From assembly GCA_020881915.1 (NCBI GenBank), contig JAJFPB010000010.1:1550001-1614000 (forward strand): 64,000 nucleotides of DNA, read 5' to 3'. Below are positions 20,531 through 33,209 of the stretch, piece after piece (positions within the stretch are counted from its first letter, which is position 1; each line of letters begins with the position of its first letter). The DNA is from Paramyrothecium sp. XJ0827. Its lineage: Eukaryota > Ascomycota > Sordariomycetes > Hypocreales > Stachybotryaceae. Both the position numbers and the translations under genes were made by a program. Under the pieces are notes generated by a model. That model saw only the letters and a program-made list of their open reading frames with translations, did no database searches and had not been told where the DNA came from.

Positions 20531-22070
20531 ATGGGGTCTCTTGGTTCATCCGCTCCCCCTTTCAGGGTGCTGGATGATACTCATCCTGACGATTTCTCCC
20601 TCCCTGCCTTCATGGTCTCAACCACTCGAGGTTTCCTTCCACGGATGGACCCTATTGTGACCCTTCCCAAGGAGTTTGATGCTCTAGAGTCCATACTACA
20701 ACGGATGCCCATCACTACCCTTGAGGGGAAGCCAGGCCTCCTCGCCGAGAACAAGCTTGGTGATGTCGTACACAACGACTTTCCCGACTTGACCTCGGCC
20801 ATGGAGCTGTACAAGGACAACCTTCCCCTCATGAATGCCCTGTACAGAGATTATTCTTTCTTGGCTTCGGCCTATCTCCTGGAGCCATGCCATGAGAGAT
20901 TCGTCAAGGGTGAGCCATACGGCCTTGGAAGACAAGTCTTGCCTGCCAATATTGCGCACCCCATTGCCAAATGTGCAGAGATGTAAGTTTCCTGTTAAGA
21001 GTAATCAACAACCTTTATCTAACAACAAAAATAGCTGTGGATTCAAGCCTTTCATGGAATATGCTGGCTCTTATGCTTTATATAATTACCGTTTGGAAGA
21101 CCCATCTGCTGGCTTGGAGTATTCCAACCTGCGTCTCATCCGAGCCTTCGAGAACGGCTTGGACCCCACTTCCTCTGAAGCTGGCTTTGTCCTCGTCCAC
21201 ATTGACATGGTCAGGAACTCGGGCCCTCTCGTCGCAGGGACAGTAAAGTGTCTGGACGTCGCTGCTCGAGCCGGTAGCAGTGATGGTACTACTGAGGACC
21301 GTGTCAAGTTCAATGAAGGCCTGGAGTCCATCCTGGGAGCCATGAAGAAAATCAATGGTGTCATGGAGACCATGTGGAACAAGTCAAAGCCCATGGAGTA
21401 TACCAGCTTCCGCACCTTCATCTTTGGCATTACTTCCCAGTCCATGTTCCCTGACGGCGTTGTCTACGAGGGCATTAATGACAACAAGCCAATGTCTTTC
21501 CGTGGCGAAAGTGGCGCCAACGATTCCATGGTGCCCCTGATGGACAACTTCCTCCAGGTGCCCATGCCCGATACTCCGCTCACGGAGATCCTACGGGACT
21601 TCCGCGAGTACCGCCCCAGTAACCACAAGGGCTTCTTGCTCCATGTCAAGGAGCGTTCCGCTGAGCTTGACGTCAAGACATTCGCTCTCGCCCGGCGCAA
21701 CGGCACTGCCGAGGCGTCGGCCGAGAGCAAGGCCCTGGTGCGAGAGACGCGCAGCCTGTGGCTGCAGATCCTGAACCAGGTTCGCGACTTCCGCTGGCGT
21801 CACTGGTGCTTCGCTCGCGAGTACATCCTGAAGCGCACATCCCATCCCACAGCTACGGGTGGCAGCCCTATCGTGACGTGGCTCCCGAACCAGCTCGAGG
21901 CTGTTCTGGGTGAGATGGTGAACATAAACGAGGAGGCTTTGCGAGATGACGCCCAAGGACTGGGCAAGACATGCGAGGACATCATGGACATGGCTTTGAG
22001 GCAAAGGGAAACACTGAGGAAGGAGGTCGACAAGTATTGCGCCGAGCGCGGTGTGGACAAGTCCAATTAG
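20531..22070 (+). CDS. Indoleamine 2,3-dioxygenase family protein
   Basis: The model joins 20531-20982 and 21035-22070 (495 aa). The 52-nt intron has a GTAAGT donor, a CTAAC branch and an ATAG acceptor. IDO enzymes are cytosolic haem dioxygenases that open the indole ring of L-tryptophan to N-formylkynurenine, the first step toward kynurenine and NAD. Family marks include IAHPIAKCAEICGFKPFMEYAGSYALYNY around the splice junction, FRTFIFGI, and a Gly-rich FRGESGANDSMVPLMD. The likely proximal haem ligand is His348 in RPSNHKGFLLHVK, equivalent to human IDO1 His346. The C-terminal ATGGSPIVTWLPNQL is also present. Fungi often carry several IDO paralogues, and which one this is cannot be told here. 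It is convergent with the FAD hydroxylase, with only 119 bp between stop codons. The duplicated CCGG module lies just upstream. Confidence 0.93.
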
Positions 22071-22189
22071 AGCTCTACTCTCCAGTTGTGGTAGCGATAT
22101 GTGATTAGGAGCTCAACAAATATCTTAGCTCGTGGATAGCGATGATGAGTCGAAATTGATTGCAATGGCACAATATTGCCTTGAGGTTC

Positions 22190-23666
22190 TCATGATGATT
22201 TGGCTAATCTGACCTGATCAACCAATCCCTCCCAGTTCTCAATAGTGGCTCGCATCACATCGGTGCCCCATACAAAGTCTTGCCACTGCGCCGCACGCCA
22301 CTCATCGCCATCTTCTTTGCCTTCAGCAGCGCTCCTGATTCTATCATCTCTCTGTTGTTGTTTGGGTCCATCTGGTAAATGTAGGGCCTGTCCTGTCGCG
22401 GCGGCACTCGCGACGATGCGCTCCGCACGATCCTTGCGCACGGCTTCGTACACCCTCAAAGCAAGCGCTACATCGGCTGTGCAGGTAAGAGCCGCGGCCA
22501 ACACAGCTGCGTCTTCGAGTCCGTTAGCAGCACCCTGGGCAACATACGGCAGCATCGGATGGCAGGCATCGCCAGCCAATGCGACACTCCCACGTACCCA
22601 GCTCTGGAGTGGCATGAGTGTGTTGAGAGACCACTCAACAACCTGAACATCAGCGTGGGCTAGCCAAGCCCGGATGAATGGTGACCACGAGCTAAATTGC
22701 CGTATCATATCATCTTTATCCGTGTAATTCACCCACGCATCAGTGCTCTTAGCACTTGTAGGGCTTTTGGCCGGATGTACGAGAACCATGTTATAGACGG
22801 ATCTTTGGTTCAACGGGTAAGCCATGATGTGGGCACCGGGTCCCATATAACGCACAGCTATGTCCTCGTCGAGCATTTGAAGTAGTTCTTTGTCGTGTTT
22901 GATTCTCTCGCGAGGTATCAACAAGCGGTAGGCAGCGTCTCCGGTTGAGACACTGTGCACCGGGTCGCCGTACGCCGCAGCCATCTGCCTCCGTAAAGTC
23001 GAGCGTATGCCGTCTGCAGCGATAACCATATCGCCAACAAACATATTGACGACGCGTGTTTTCCGATCCAGAGCCCATACATGTGGTAGAAATTTGGAAT
23101 CCACCGCCAGCACATTCTGAGAGGTCAGGATACGACAGCCGAAATTCTGGGCGGCTTCGAGTAGTATACGTTGCAACTCGCCTCTGTGAATCACACCCAT
23201 TGGTGCTCGATATCGGTGCCCGAGGATCGGCATGAATGTTGTTGTACCGAGCTCTTGATCGCTATCCCAGCGGCTTTTACGTCCAGTGTTAGTCAAGGAC
23301 GAGCTTGAGGGTTCATGGAAGGAGTTGGGTTGGTTAGAACCAGTAAGTGATCCGTACCAAACGGACAGAAGGATCATGAAGTGGGACTTACCGAATACTG
23401 ACCCTCGACAGAACCGATGTGCAACTCATCACTTCAGATAGGACACCAAGTCTACCGAGAATCCTCGTCGCGTTCGGCGCAATCTGTAGACCAGCTCCTA
23501 CCTCTGAAATATTGGAGGTAGCCTCCAGTATGGTAACAGAATGCCCTGTTTGCGCAAGTGCAAGGCCTGTTGCCAGGCCGCAAATCCCGGCTCCGACGAC
23601 AATTACATTGAGCGACCGAATTGCTTGACGGCCGGAGAACGGGTAATCATCGCGAAAGGTTTCCAT
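22190..23666 (-). CDS. FAD-dependent aromatic hydroxylase (salicylate hydroxylase-like)
   Basis: The model joins 23666-23392 and 23273-22190 on the minus strand (452 aa). The 118-nt intron has a GTAAGT donor and a CTAAC branch, and restores the frame as VSIR-RWDSDQELG. It is a class A flavoprotein monooxygenase, which uses NAD(P)H and O2 to hydroxylate an aromatic ring. The Rossmann FAD motif GAGICG is at residues 25-30 within VIVVGAGICGLATGLALAQTG. The DGIRS motif is at about 179-183, and the FAD ribityl motif GDACHPMLPYVAQGAANGLEDA starts at about 326. No signal peptide or membrane span is visible. It most resembles the salicylate or 6-hydroxynicotinate monooxygenase group; the substrate is unknown. 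The neighbouring dioxygenase makes a kynurenine or anthranilate-type substrate an attractive but unproven idea. Confidence 0.9.
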
Positions 23667-26600
23667 TGACGAGAGCTTGAACGAATTGTGCTGAAGTTAT
23701 CATAGGATCAATGGCCACTGTGTCCCAGTGTTCGTAACCTTCTTGTCGTACCGTCTGGCTCTTGTTGCTTATTGAACACTCTCACAACCAATTGCCAAGT
23801 TCGATGATAAATAGCGGACGGTTGATATGTTGACAGTCAAAGACCTGGCGCCAGATCTGAATCACTGTTCCGCATCTGAGTCGTCCCGCCAAGAGGTGAT
23901 TATGCGCCAGGTGTCAGTTCCATGAGAAGATGAACGCAGGCTGAGAGGAAGGAGTGGTCCGAACTCCCGCGCTCTCAAGTGCGGATTTAATTGGAAGCAA
24001 CTACGAGAGCCGTGATAGGAGAGCCGTCTTAGAATGTTGCTAGGTTTGCATGCTGTGGACAAACTGCAAGCAAAAATCTCGGCATCTCCCATTAGGTTCT
24101 GTTGGCTGTATAAATCGAACGCCATGTATTATGCAGAGCATCGTGCAACTTTGTGCTGCGTTCAAGTCGGTCTCAACTTTAACACTAAAAAGACCAGCCA
24201 GGTTCTCCAGTCACATACATTTATTGAACTTGTGGCGCAATTGTACGTTGAGGCATCTCGGATGATGACAAGGAGAAAGCCAGTAGCAACTCCTCATTGT
24301 GAGACTCTCTTCCAGACCCGAATCGCAGGCCGGGACGAGTCTACCGTAGGCGCTTCATCATAAAAACCTCCTTTGAGCCACAAATGCATCCTTGTCAATA
24401 GAGTTGGATAAGTCTGGAGACAGAATAACTTTTTACGTTTGGTGTCCTCTGTGGTGCACGTAGCGAATGCGTGGCCGTAATCTTTGGCACCCAATTCACA
24501 CGGACATCAAGGCAGCCTTGAGGCCGGAGAGGCCAAGACTGCTAAGGCGCGGTGTTGGGCAAGCTGGCGTTGCCGTCCAAGGTCTTTCGGCGCTATGCAT
24601 CGCCTGTCGTTGGAGACTTAGTAAGGCTTACAGTCAAGTACGCAAGATGTGACAAGTCGCTTATGCCCGAGGGTAGGCAGATGAGTTATCCCAAGGCACT
24701 ATAGTGATGAGGTATTTGGTCACGCCACCTGGCGACAGCATCGTCTCCGCATTGGCTCTTCACGCATTAGGCATGACGCTTTTCCGCCGGAAGAGGGGGC
24801 AGGCCTCAATGTTGACTGTGACTGTGAAGCTACGGGCGGAGCATGCCTGTCAGTGGCCTTCGCATTGCCGCGGAGCTTCGGTTACCTTGGCCGGTAAAGG
24901 CTTTGAAAAGGCCGCTCAGCGTGCGCATCTCAAAACACGTAGCGGAAGGCGTTGCGTCTCGCCTAGCTGCCTAGGGGCAAGGCCGAGAACCCTGATTCAT
25001 GACGGGCTCGTGGACATTGTCCCACCGACACAGTGTTTGATCGGAATGGCCGGGCTGCGAACCTCATTCTGTAGCATTGAACAATCAGATTTTGGATTGA
25101 AATTAGAATAAAAGAATAAATAAAATAGAAACACCATGTAAAAAGCTTTCAAACTTATCATCTTTATTAATGTTCTAAATATATATATATTTTTTTTCTT
25201 ACAAAAACCCTTGTATTCCATTGACGTTTTAATAGTTCATAAAGGAGACTTCATAAAAAGTTGAGATACTTACCTACCGTACTCATGATCATAGCCACCG
25301 AAGTAACGTTTTGTATCATGCGATACCTTATCGCTGTTCCTGCCAGCTGCTTGATGCATACCCTGCCCTCCCTCCATGAACCTCGAGAGCACAGTTGACC
25401 AAAGTCGGGTATCCAATGTGATAGAGTAGAGTGCGTGATCATCTGAGCTCCCAGAACCGCTTTGCATCGTCTTGTGCTGCTGCTCGGGTCATTTCCGAGG
25501 CGCTTTGCGCTCTACTGAACATCTTTGTCTTTTTGCTGCGATGATCTTTGTCCATCTTCTCCTTTTGCTCGTCGCCCATACCTCCAAAGACACGATGAAT
25601 GCGCCGACCACACGTCAATGTAACTGATGATGCGCTCGGCCTCCAGGGATTACGCTTCGGGCAAGTGATGAGGCATGGTCAGATTTGGAACCTGCTAGCT
25701 TGTACCGTATCTGATAGGCTGCTGATACAGTATGGAATGGTCCAGGATTGGTGTTCTTACCTCACCAGCGGGAGGCAAATCACGATAAAATGAGAAATTA
25801 GCCTAGGTAGTTCGATGGAGCCTGGCTGAACTCATGACACATTGAGGAACCTGGTCCCGGGATGACACAGGGCCCAGGAATTGCACACGAATATCATCCA
25901 GAGTAAGCTAGCAGAGCAGGCCCCGAAAAGGTTTGAGAACATCGTGACTTTGCCTTGGGATGTGCATTATGGAATGAAGAAGTAGGGAATTTTGGCGAGG
26001 ACGCAGAGAAGTTGCAAGCAGAGTAGGGAAGGGCGGACATATCGGTGAGTTGGACTGCGAAAGCCGGCCAGATCTTCCCGGCCGGGTGCGCCTCGAAAGT
26101 ACCTAAACTAACCGAACAACTGCTGCACGTCAAGCAATGACCATGACGGCCTCGCTGAGTTCCAAGATTTGTTGGCTTGTGAACGGGGCTGGAGGCCGAA
26201 AGGCAGTTTGCTCATTGCCTCAGAATGCCTCAACTCAGCCCGTCTACACAGTACGAAGGATGGGAGAGGCACAGCTGCAACGGCGTGCCGCAGGGTGTCG
26301 GGGATTCAATAGCGGCGCAGGATCCGGATACCTCGACAACGTGGTGTTGCTGACGGGGCGCCAGGTAGACGCGACCCGACAGGCTATTTGATGGATGCCA
26401 AGCGCCACACTAAGACGCGCACAGTGACGGATGGAGCCCCCTTTAAGTGCATCCGCGGGCGCTAGTCCGGTTCGGGAAGCGTCCCCAGGCTGGGTCCAGG
26501 CTGGGTCCAGCCTGTGGGATGCAAGGACCTGAACTCGCTTGTTGCTGGAAAGCGCAAGGTACTGTCCCGTAGCGTCACGTCTCCCTCCCGTCGCTCTCAC

Positions 26601-27200
26601 ACTCTCTCCCCACCAACGCAGTCGGTGTCAGTGCCCGCGCACTTCAAGAAACCTTTGCCGATTTTTTATTGTGCGCCAGCCAGCCTCTGCCAAATTGTGA
26701 GGATGAGACCAAGGCCCCAAACCTACGAGACACGCCCCCAGCAGAAAAATGAAGTTCCCACCTCCCTCAGTCCCTTCCATCTCCCCGTTTCCCTTTCTCC
26801 CATCAAAATCCATTGTCACCACCATCGCCCTGCCACCATCATGACATTTCCTTGAATCATCTACGCTCCGCCGCACTCTCCGCTCCGCGCAGCCCGCACT
26901 CTCTCTCCTCCCCCAGGAACACCCGGCCCCCTGACCTGACTTGGCTTGACTTGATTGACTTGACCAACGGCTCACCACCACCACCACTACCATCAACGTT
27001 AGCCCATCAACGAGTCTGGGGCAAACCGGAGCCAGGTCTCAGCACCACCCCAAAAAAACTCGCGCAGCCCTGCCTTCCACCCATCCATCGCCAACTTTCT
27101 CCTTTACATCTCTTTTTTTTCTCATCACCTTGCACCACCTCGCCACTAACCGCAACACCGCATCACCGCATCACCACCTAACACAGACCGCACCTCAGCG
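23667..27200. other. Long intergenic region, no supported gene
   Basis: ORFs are short and unrecognised (the longest, 135 codons, is at 24704-25111). An AT-rich patch with a poly-T run lies at 25080-25260. The final about 700 bases before 27201 are pyrimidine-rich and probably the promoter and leader of ies4. A short direct repeat (CCAGGCTGGGT twice) is at about 26487-26512. Confidence 0.55.
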
Positions 27201-28131
27201 ATGGCACCCACCAACAAGGCTGCCGAGAGCCGGCGAAAGTCTGGGAGCAAGACCGGCTTGGTCGTCACCCTCACCGTCTCGCCATCTCAGCTTCGAGAAA
27301 TCATCCAGCCCGAGCCCGTCAAGGAAGAGACGCCTGTAGAGGAGTCAAAGGAACACGACTCGCCCGCCAATTCTGCCACGCCCGTTGTGCCTGCAATCAC
27401 CAATGGCGAGACCGCGTCCGACTCGAATGCTGCCACGCCTGCTGCTGACGGAACACCTGCACCTTCAGCCATGGGCCCTCCAGCTGAGGGCGCTGGCGCC
27501 AAGAAAAAGGGCACAAAGCGGTCTGCACCTGCGACCGATACCCCAGGCGATGGCACACCCAAACCTCGTGGAAAGCCCGGACCCAAGAAGAAGCCGAGAC
27601 TGTAAGTTTACCAGTGTACCTTTGCCAACCAAACCTTGTCGCGTCGACCATCTACCGCTAGTGTACCACCGCGTCACGTATCAGGCAATGTTCACAGGAG
27701 CAAGGCTAATTCATTACTGTAGCGAGGACGGCACCATCGATCACAACAACGTAGCCAGTCGAGCCTCGGGGGCCCACAAGCTGGGCCCCAAGGCCAACCA
27801 GGGCGCCATCAACGCCGGCCTCCGCGCCCTCGATAGATCTGGCAAGCCCTGCCGCAAATGGGCCAGAGGAGGCTTTACCCTCAAGAGCTTCACCGGCGTT
27901 GTATGGGAAATTCCTCGCTGGACCGCGCCCCAAAGGAAGAACCTCGACTCCGGAGCAGAGGATTCTGCCGAGGCCTCGGCCGAAGGCAGCAGCAGCAAGG
28001 AGAATAAGGAGAACGGACCCGAACCCAACAGCACCGGCAACAGCAACAGCGGTGCGGATGTCGAGATGCAGAGTGCCCCCAGCGTCAGCGCTCCGTCTCC
28101 AGCCCCACTAGCGATCGCTGCCGCTTCATAA
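27201..28131 (+). CDS. ies4: INO80 chromatin-remodelling complex subunit Ies4
   Basis: The model joins 27201-27601 and 27723-28131 (269 aa). The 121-nt intron has a GTAAGT donor, a GCTAAT branch and a CTGTAG acceptor. The N-terminus SKTGLVVTLTVSPSQLREII is the conserved Ies4 opening. It is followed by a disordered Ala/Pro/Thr linker and a Lys-rich segment (KPRGKPGPKKKPRL) suited to nuclear import or DNA contact. The second conserved block is HKLGPKANQGAINAGLRALDRSGKPCRKWARGGFTLKSFTGVVWEIPRW. The tail is Ser/Asn-rich. Ies4 is a small nuclear subunit of the INO80 nucleosome remodeller, and in budding yeast a Mec1/Tel1 checkpoint target. The family assignment rests on both conserved blocks. Confidence 0.87.
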
Positions 28132-30412
28132 TGGTGTACGGCAGCGTTCAGTGCATTTGTTTTTGTCGCGAACCTGCCTCGGGTTCAGGAGCGCTCTTGC
28201 ATGGTCCGGATTCATCAATTATAAGGATCTTCAGGACTCGACTAGTCAAGCTGCAAACACTTGTTGAGGAGTTGGAATGATTTGGGTTCTGTTTTAATCG
28301 CGATAGTCACTATCGCTGGCGTTGGGCTGGGAAGCGTGGCATGCCGCCAGGATGAAAGGCAAGGGATTACAGGCTTATGGGAGGCGCATCGTATGTGTAC
28401 ATCACTGTGACACTAAAAGCTCATTTAGAGGGCTGTGTTTGGAACTGTATTGCAAAACAAGTTCATTCATTTCATTCCATTTTGATGTTGACATTGCCAA
28501 GTCGCGGTAGAATGCTCAAGGATTTTGGCAGGCAATCTCGTCATGCTTGTCGACGACGAAATGTTGATCTCATACCAGCATTTGCCAGAGGCCGCTTTAG
28601 GGGCGTGCATGTTGGTGCTAGTGACGGACGAAAACAGGATCGGGGCACAAGATGAAGCTTTTCGATTGGGTTCTCCCGTTCCATCGAAAGGTGTAGCAGA
28701 GACAGCGCTCCACAGCGCCCTCGTCCGCCTCAAGGGGCAAGATGATTGTTCCCTGGACGTCTAATGTTGTGCTGTGAGCTTAGTCATGCGAGGTGATTAC
28801 CTCATTCCCCTGCCTTGCCTTAGGCCAGATTCGGGGAATAAAAGTGGTCTTGCGCTTTTCAGTAAGGCGGAAGCATCAAGGCTGTGGTGAGGACGCGTTT
28901 GCTTCTGGTCGAGTATCTGTCTTCGGTTCGCTCAGCGTCTGTCGCTGTGGAAGGACGAAGTCCTGGGTTGAGGAAACCGGGGAGCACTGCGTTTCCGAGC
29001 TGGACGCCCTGGACTGGCATGTGGCCTCTTTCGCCATCCAGGTGGGAATTGGCCATTGCATCAGAAACTAAACAGTCACTCCCTACTATACTTACTCCGT
29101 TCAGGTACCTTGATGCATGCGAGATCCTAATGCCGCCAGCCACCTTAATGAGGAGCAAGTGAATCACAAGGCCATGGGTTGCGTTCGTAGGTGCATTTTC
29201 AAGTGCGATTGCCAGCAGATCACGCCAGATCACGGTCTTCCGAAAAGAGTTTATTTCTCTGCAGATGATTGACCTTCTGCCCTCACACCAGTTGGGGGTC
29301 TCCCGTGATTGCTGAGGCTCATGGGGCCAGGCGCCTAGGTCCGCTGAGAGGTCGGAATCAGCGGTGATTATTCCAGTGGCTTGCTGCCAGGCCCAGCATG
29401 CTACGCTTGAGTCGCGCGACCTCCGTTTTGCCTAAGCACGGTAGGTTTTGGGAGGACCGCAGCTGGGCCCAGGATCGTCGTGCCTGTCCCTCCATGACCG
29501 GTATCTGCCGCGTGTACAGATGCTGTACTGGTGCGCGGCGACGCAGATGGCGCAAAATATAGCAACATCTTGAATGAATCACTTCGGAACGAACTGCGAA
29601 GGGCCTGCGGATATTTGTGAGTCTGTGTAAGTTGTAAGGTAGATGACGAGACGAGCACTGCCGTTCGCTCTTTGCTCATCCTTCAGGTACCGTTCAGGTA
29701 CTTCCCCGTAGATGGTTGCGGCTTGGTTGCATCATAGGTACTTGAATGCCTAAAAAGCCGGGGGTGTACCCCAAGTCCAATAGTGTGGAGAGCGGCGACT
29801 AGAGCACTACCTTGAGTGACTTGCATTGGAGTATCTTGCCGGACGGACCTCCTCCACCTCATCCCGCCGTGCTATCCCTCCTCAACCTCCACTAAGTCAA
29901 TGTGCTACCACGAACCGACCTCAGCTTGCTTCTCAACCAACGTGGCCTAGGAAAGCCGATTCAAGACGGCCTTTTCTTCGACAGGTGTCCCTTGCTTGGG
30001 ACGAGTTGTCGCACTTCCGCAGCGCTCTACTACGAAACCACAGCCCTAGAGTCGTCGGCATAGCGGCAACAGTCGGAACACCTACGGCCCGAAATAGCGA
30101 GCCGTCGTCTGGAGCTTGTCCATCCCGCAGTGACTTGCATCTTCTGCGAGCTGCCTACGCCCGAGAGCTTGCACATCGTGAAAGCTGGGACACTCAGCAT
30201 CCAACCGCTTCAACCGTTTCCCGACGCCCTTCCCAACCACGCAGGCCGCGTATCGTTTCTTGCCGACCACCCTACCTGCCGCATCCGGAGCAGGGTCGTC
30301 ATCTACATCTTCCGCGGTCACCCCTCCCATCTCGACCTCGGACAGTCAACCGTGGCTGGAGTAGTCGCTCACTCCATACTCGAGAGGCCCTGCGGGAGGG
30401 CGAATCACCGAC
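28132..30412. other. Intergenic region between ies4 and gid1
   Basis: No recognised gene. A short palindrome (GCGATAG-TCA-CTATCGC, about 28300-28316) lies in the likely ies4 3' UTR. GGTACC-type short repeats occur at about 29690-29740. From 29826 a 248-codon Ser/Arg/Pro-rich frame runs through into the first gid1 exon in another reading frame; it may be leader sequence or a misread N-terminal exon. Confidence 0.5.
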
Positions 30413-32494
30413 ATGGAGGATTCCGGACACGGGGATGTCGCCCGTCTGTGGAGGGCTGTTGGGTCGAGGCCTTCCTACACCCGCGCGTTTGACATGTGGA
30501 TGTCAAAGAAGGAAAGCGAAGAGGATGCGTTACAGTCCCAACACGAGAGGTTTTTCGTGCCGTCCTACCTAGAAGGCTCCACCTACGTACACAAGCTACA
30601 AGAAGCGCACCGAACGAAGATACAAGCGCTGAAGGAATCGAAGCGTGCGCCTGGCGATGGCTCATCGACAAGCCTGGGCAACTTTGTACCACCGTCGCTG
30701 CCACCGGGCTCGCATAGGGGCATGTCTCATACCGTCATCGAGCGGCCCCAACCTTTCGAAGACGACGACACGCTTGCGCCGCTGCCGACGAAGTGGAATA
30801 AGGAGGACAAGTTTGATGGGTTAGAACTTCAGCACGATGACCTCGGGGTCAAGTTTGTGGCGTCGAAGAACCATCACGAACGCGAGCACGAGGCGTATGC
30901 CATTCGGGCAGACCACTACATGCCCCCACAATGTGGAATATATTATTACGAGGTACAGATCATGTCAGGGAAGCGAGACGAGTACGTTTTCTTACCACTT
31001 TCTCGTTGTGTGTGGCCCATCTAACGAACTGACAGTTTGACCGTTGGAATCGGATTCTCTGCCAAAACGGTGGCCTTATCACGACCCGTAGGTTGGGAGC
31101 CTGATTCATGGGGCTATCATGGTGATGACGGGCGATCTTTCAACGGACAAAACAACGGGAGGCAGTACAGTCAGCCATTCAACTCGGGGGATATTATAGG
31201 CTGCGGAGTCAACTTCAAGGATGGCACCGCATTCTTCACCAGGAATGGCAAGAAATTAGGTACGATTGTCGCCCACTCATTTTATTGTTGGTCTTGCTGA
31301 CAGTTCAAACAGACATTGCCTTTCACGACGTCACGAAGAGCAAATTGTACCCCTCGATCAGCTTGAAGAAACCAGGAGAACAGATACGCGTGAATTTTGG
31401 CCAAGAACCATTTGTCTTCAATATCGACGATGTGGTGAGGGTAAGAAATGCCCATTGTTGCTTTTCACGGGCATACTGTTGACAGCCGGCGCCAGGAGCA
31501 TCGCGAGAGGATTCAAAGGGATATCGAGGCTACTGATCTTACGCAACTTGAGCCCAGCATGGGGGAGACCGACCTGATTCAGGCGCTCGTGTTGCAGTTC
31601 CTCCAGCACGACGGCTATGTCGAAACCGCGCGCGCTTTTGCAGATGACATCAAGACGCAGAAGGACGCTCTTAATGTTGATCCTAACGTTAAAGTCGCTG
31701 GCATCAACATCAAAGACGACGAAGATGCCAACAATCGACAGCGTAAGTGATCGCGAAGTCCCTTGATGATGCCTTGCTTACAATCTGCAACAGGCATTAG
31801 GAGGGCTATCATGGAGGGAGATATCGATCGTGCGCTTAAGTACACAAACGCGTATTACCCTCAAGTTCTCAGGGACAATGAACAAGTAAATTTCCGACTT
31901 CGCTGTAGGAAATTCATCGAAATGGTCCGCAAGGCGGCCCAGCTTAACATGGCAGGCGAGTCGAATCGAAGCAACGGCCACGACGCCGGCATCCAAGAAA
32001 TGGAACTGGACGAAGGCGCAACTTGGTCTGAGTCTATGGAGACGGACAACAGCGCAAACCAAGTAGAAGTACAAAAACTAGAACAGGATATGCTCGAATA
32101 CGGCCAGGCCCTGCAGGCGGAATATCAGGACGACACCCGCAAGGAGGTCACCCAGGCCCTGAATGACATCTGGGCTTTGGTCGCATACAAGAACCCGCTG
32201 AAGGAGCCGACAGTTAGCCACTTGTTGGATCGCAAAGGTAGAACCGCTGTGGCCGAGGAGTTGAACTCTGCGATTCTCTGTAAGTGTTATCCCCCCCTTC
32301 GTACATTTTATGCCGGTCCGAGGGTTCTAATCCTCGACACAGTGTCGCTTGGCAAGTCTTCACGGGCGGCTCTTGAGAAGCTCTATGCGCAGACGACGGT
32401 GCTTCTGGAGGACTTGCGGCAAGATGGCGGCGATGGGGCCTTTGTGTCAGTCCAGGATGTGATCGATGGCATCCCCAAGCCGTCACAGGTGTGA
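30413..32494 (+). CDS. gid1: GID/CTLH ubiquitin-ligase subunit Gid1/Vid30 (RanBPM homologue)
   Basis: The six-exon model joins 30413-30981, 31036-31259, 31313-31440, 31496-31742, 31794-32279 and 32343-32494 (601 aa). All introns are 51-63 nt with GTAAGT-like or GTACG-like donors, and the frame is kept throughout. The domain order is diagnostic. A fungal FFVPSYLEGSTY block comes first. A SPRY domain follows (about 130-290; YYEVQIMSGKRDDLTVGIGFS, GWEPDSWGYHGDDG, FTRNGKKLDIAF). Next is LisH (about 330-365; LIQALVLQFLQHDGYVETARAFADDI). CTLH then spans the fourth and fifth exons (IRRAIMEGDIDRALKYTNAYYP), and a CRA region runs to the end. Gid1 scaffolds the multi-subunit E3 ligase that degrades gluconeogenic enzymes when glucose returns. 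The N-terminus may be longer: in-frame sequence is open back to a stop at 30362, and fungal homologues usually have more disordered residues. Confidence 0.92.
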
Positions 32495-33209
32495 TACCTG
32501 CACATGTCCAACACATCGAAGTCATATCTTACCTGCTGTCTGTCATTGTCACAACATGTTATGTTACGTCCATCAGATTTGCTATACACGGGGGCTACTG
32601 TGCCGGAGTCTGGCGCCGCGTTCACGGTTCATCTCACTTGAAGCTGTTTGCGACACCCTCCCCTCTTTTATTTTGAATCTGCATTATCGGCGGGGGTTCG
32701 GGAGGTGTACGTCTGGATTGGTAGGGCGTTCAACAGCCACTGTGGTTTCTCTCATATTTTTTCTCTTGTCCTGTGTCACCGATGCACCTCTCTACCTCGC
32801 GGTTCTTTCATGTGTTCTGCGGTCTCATTTTCTATTGAGCCAGTCTGGGGGATAATGTTCATACACGACAGCGCACATCATCTTTTGTTGTAATGAGATT
32901 ATGCTCAGCGCAGAGCCATAGATAGCTAAAAGAGAACAAAGGTTGCAAGTGACTCTGAGTCTTCAAAGCGGCATGTGCATTTGCCAAAGATTATCTTGAA
33001 TCGTATGCGGTGAAGCTTTCGCGACATTAATTCATATATCTTACAATAATGTGCCTTTTTCGGCCTTCCAACCTGTGATGGCACATTCCGTATCTGCGTT
33101 GGCTTATGTAGTACAGTGGTGTAAGCCTGAATCTATAGAATACAAGGTGACTCGTACATGTCGATATATAGTACAACCTGAGCAATCACAGGTTACGTAG
33201 AGACCCCGA
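32495..33209. other. Convergent intergenic region
   Basis: Shared 3' flank of gid1 (+) and the Sam35-like gene (-). T-rich, with no supported ORF. Confidence 0.6.

Noticed and set aside
24704..25111. A 135-codon plus-strand frame
   Set aside because: Composition is not protein-like and no motif is visible; surrounding sequence is decayed and AT-rich.
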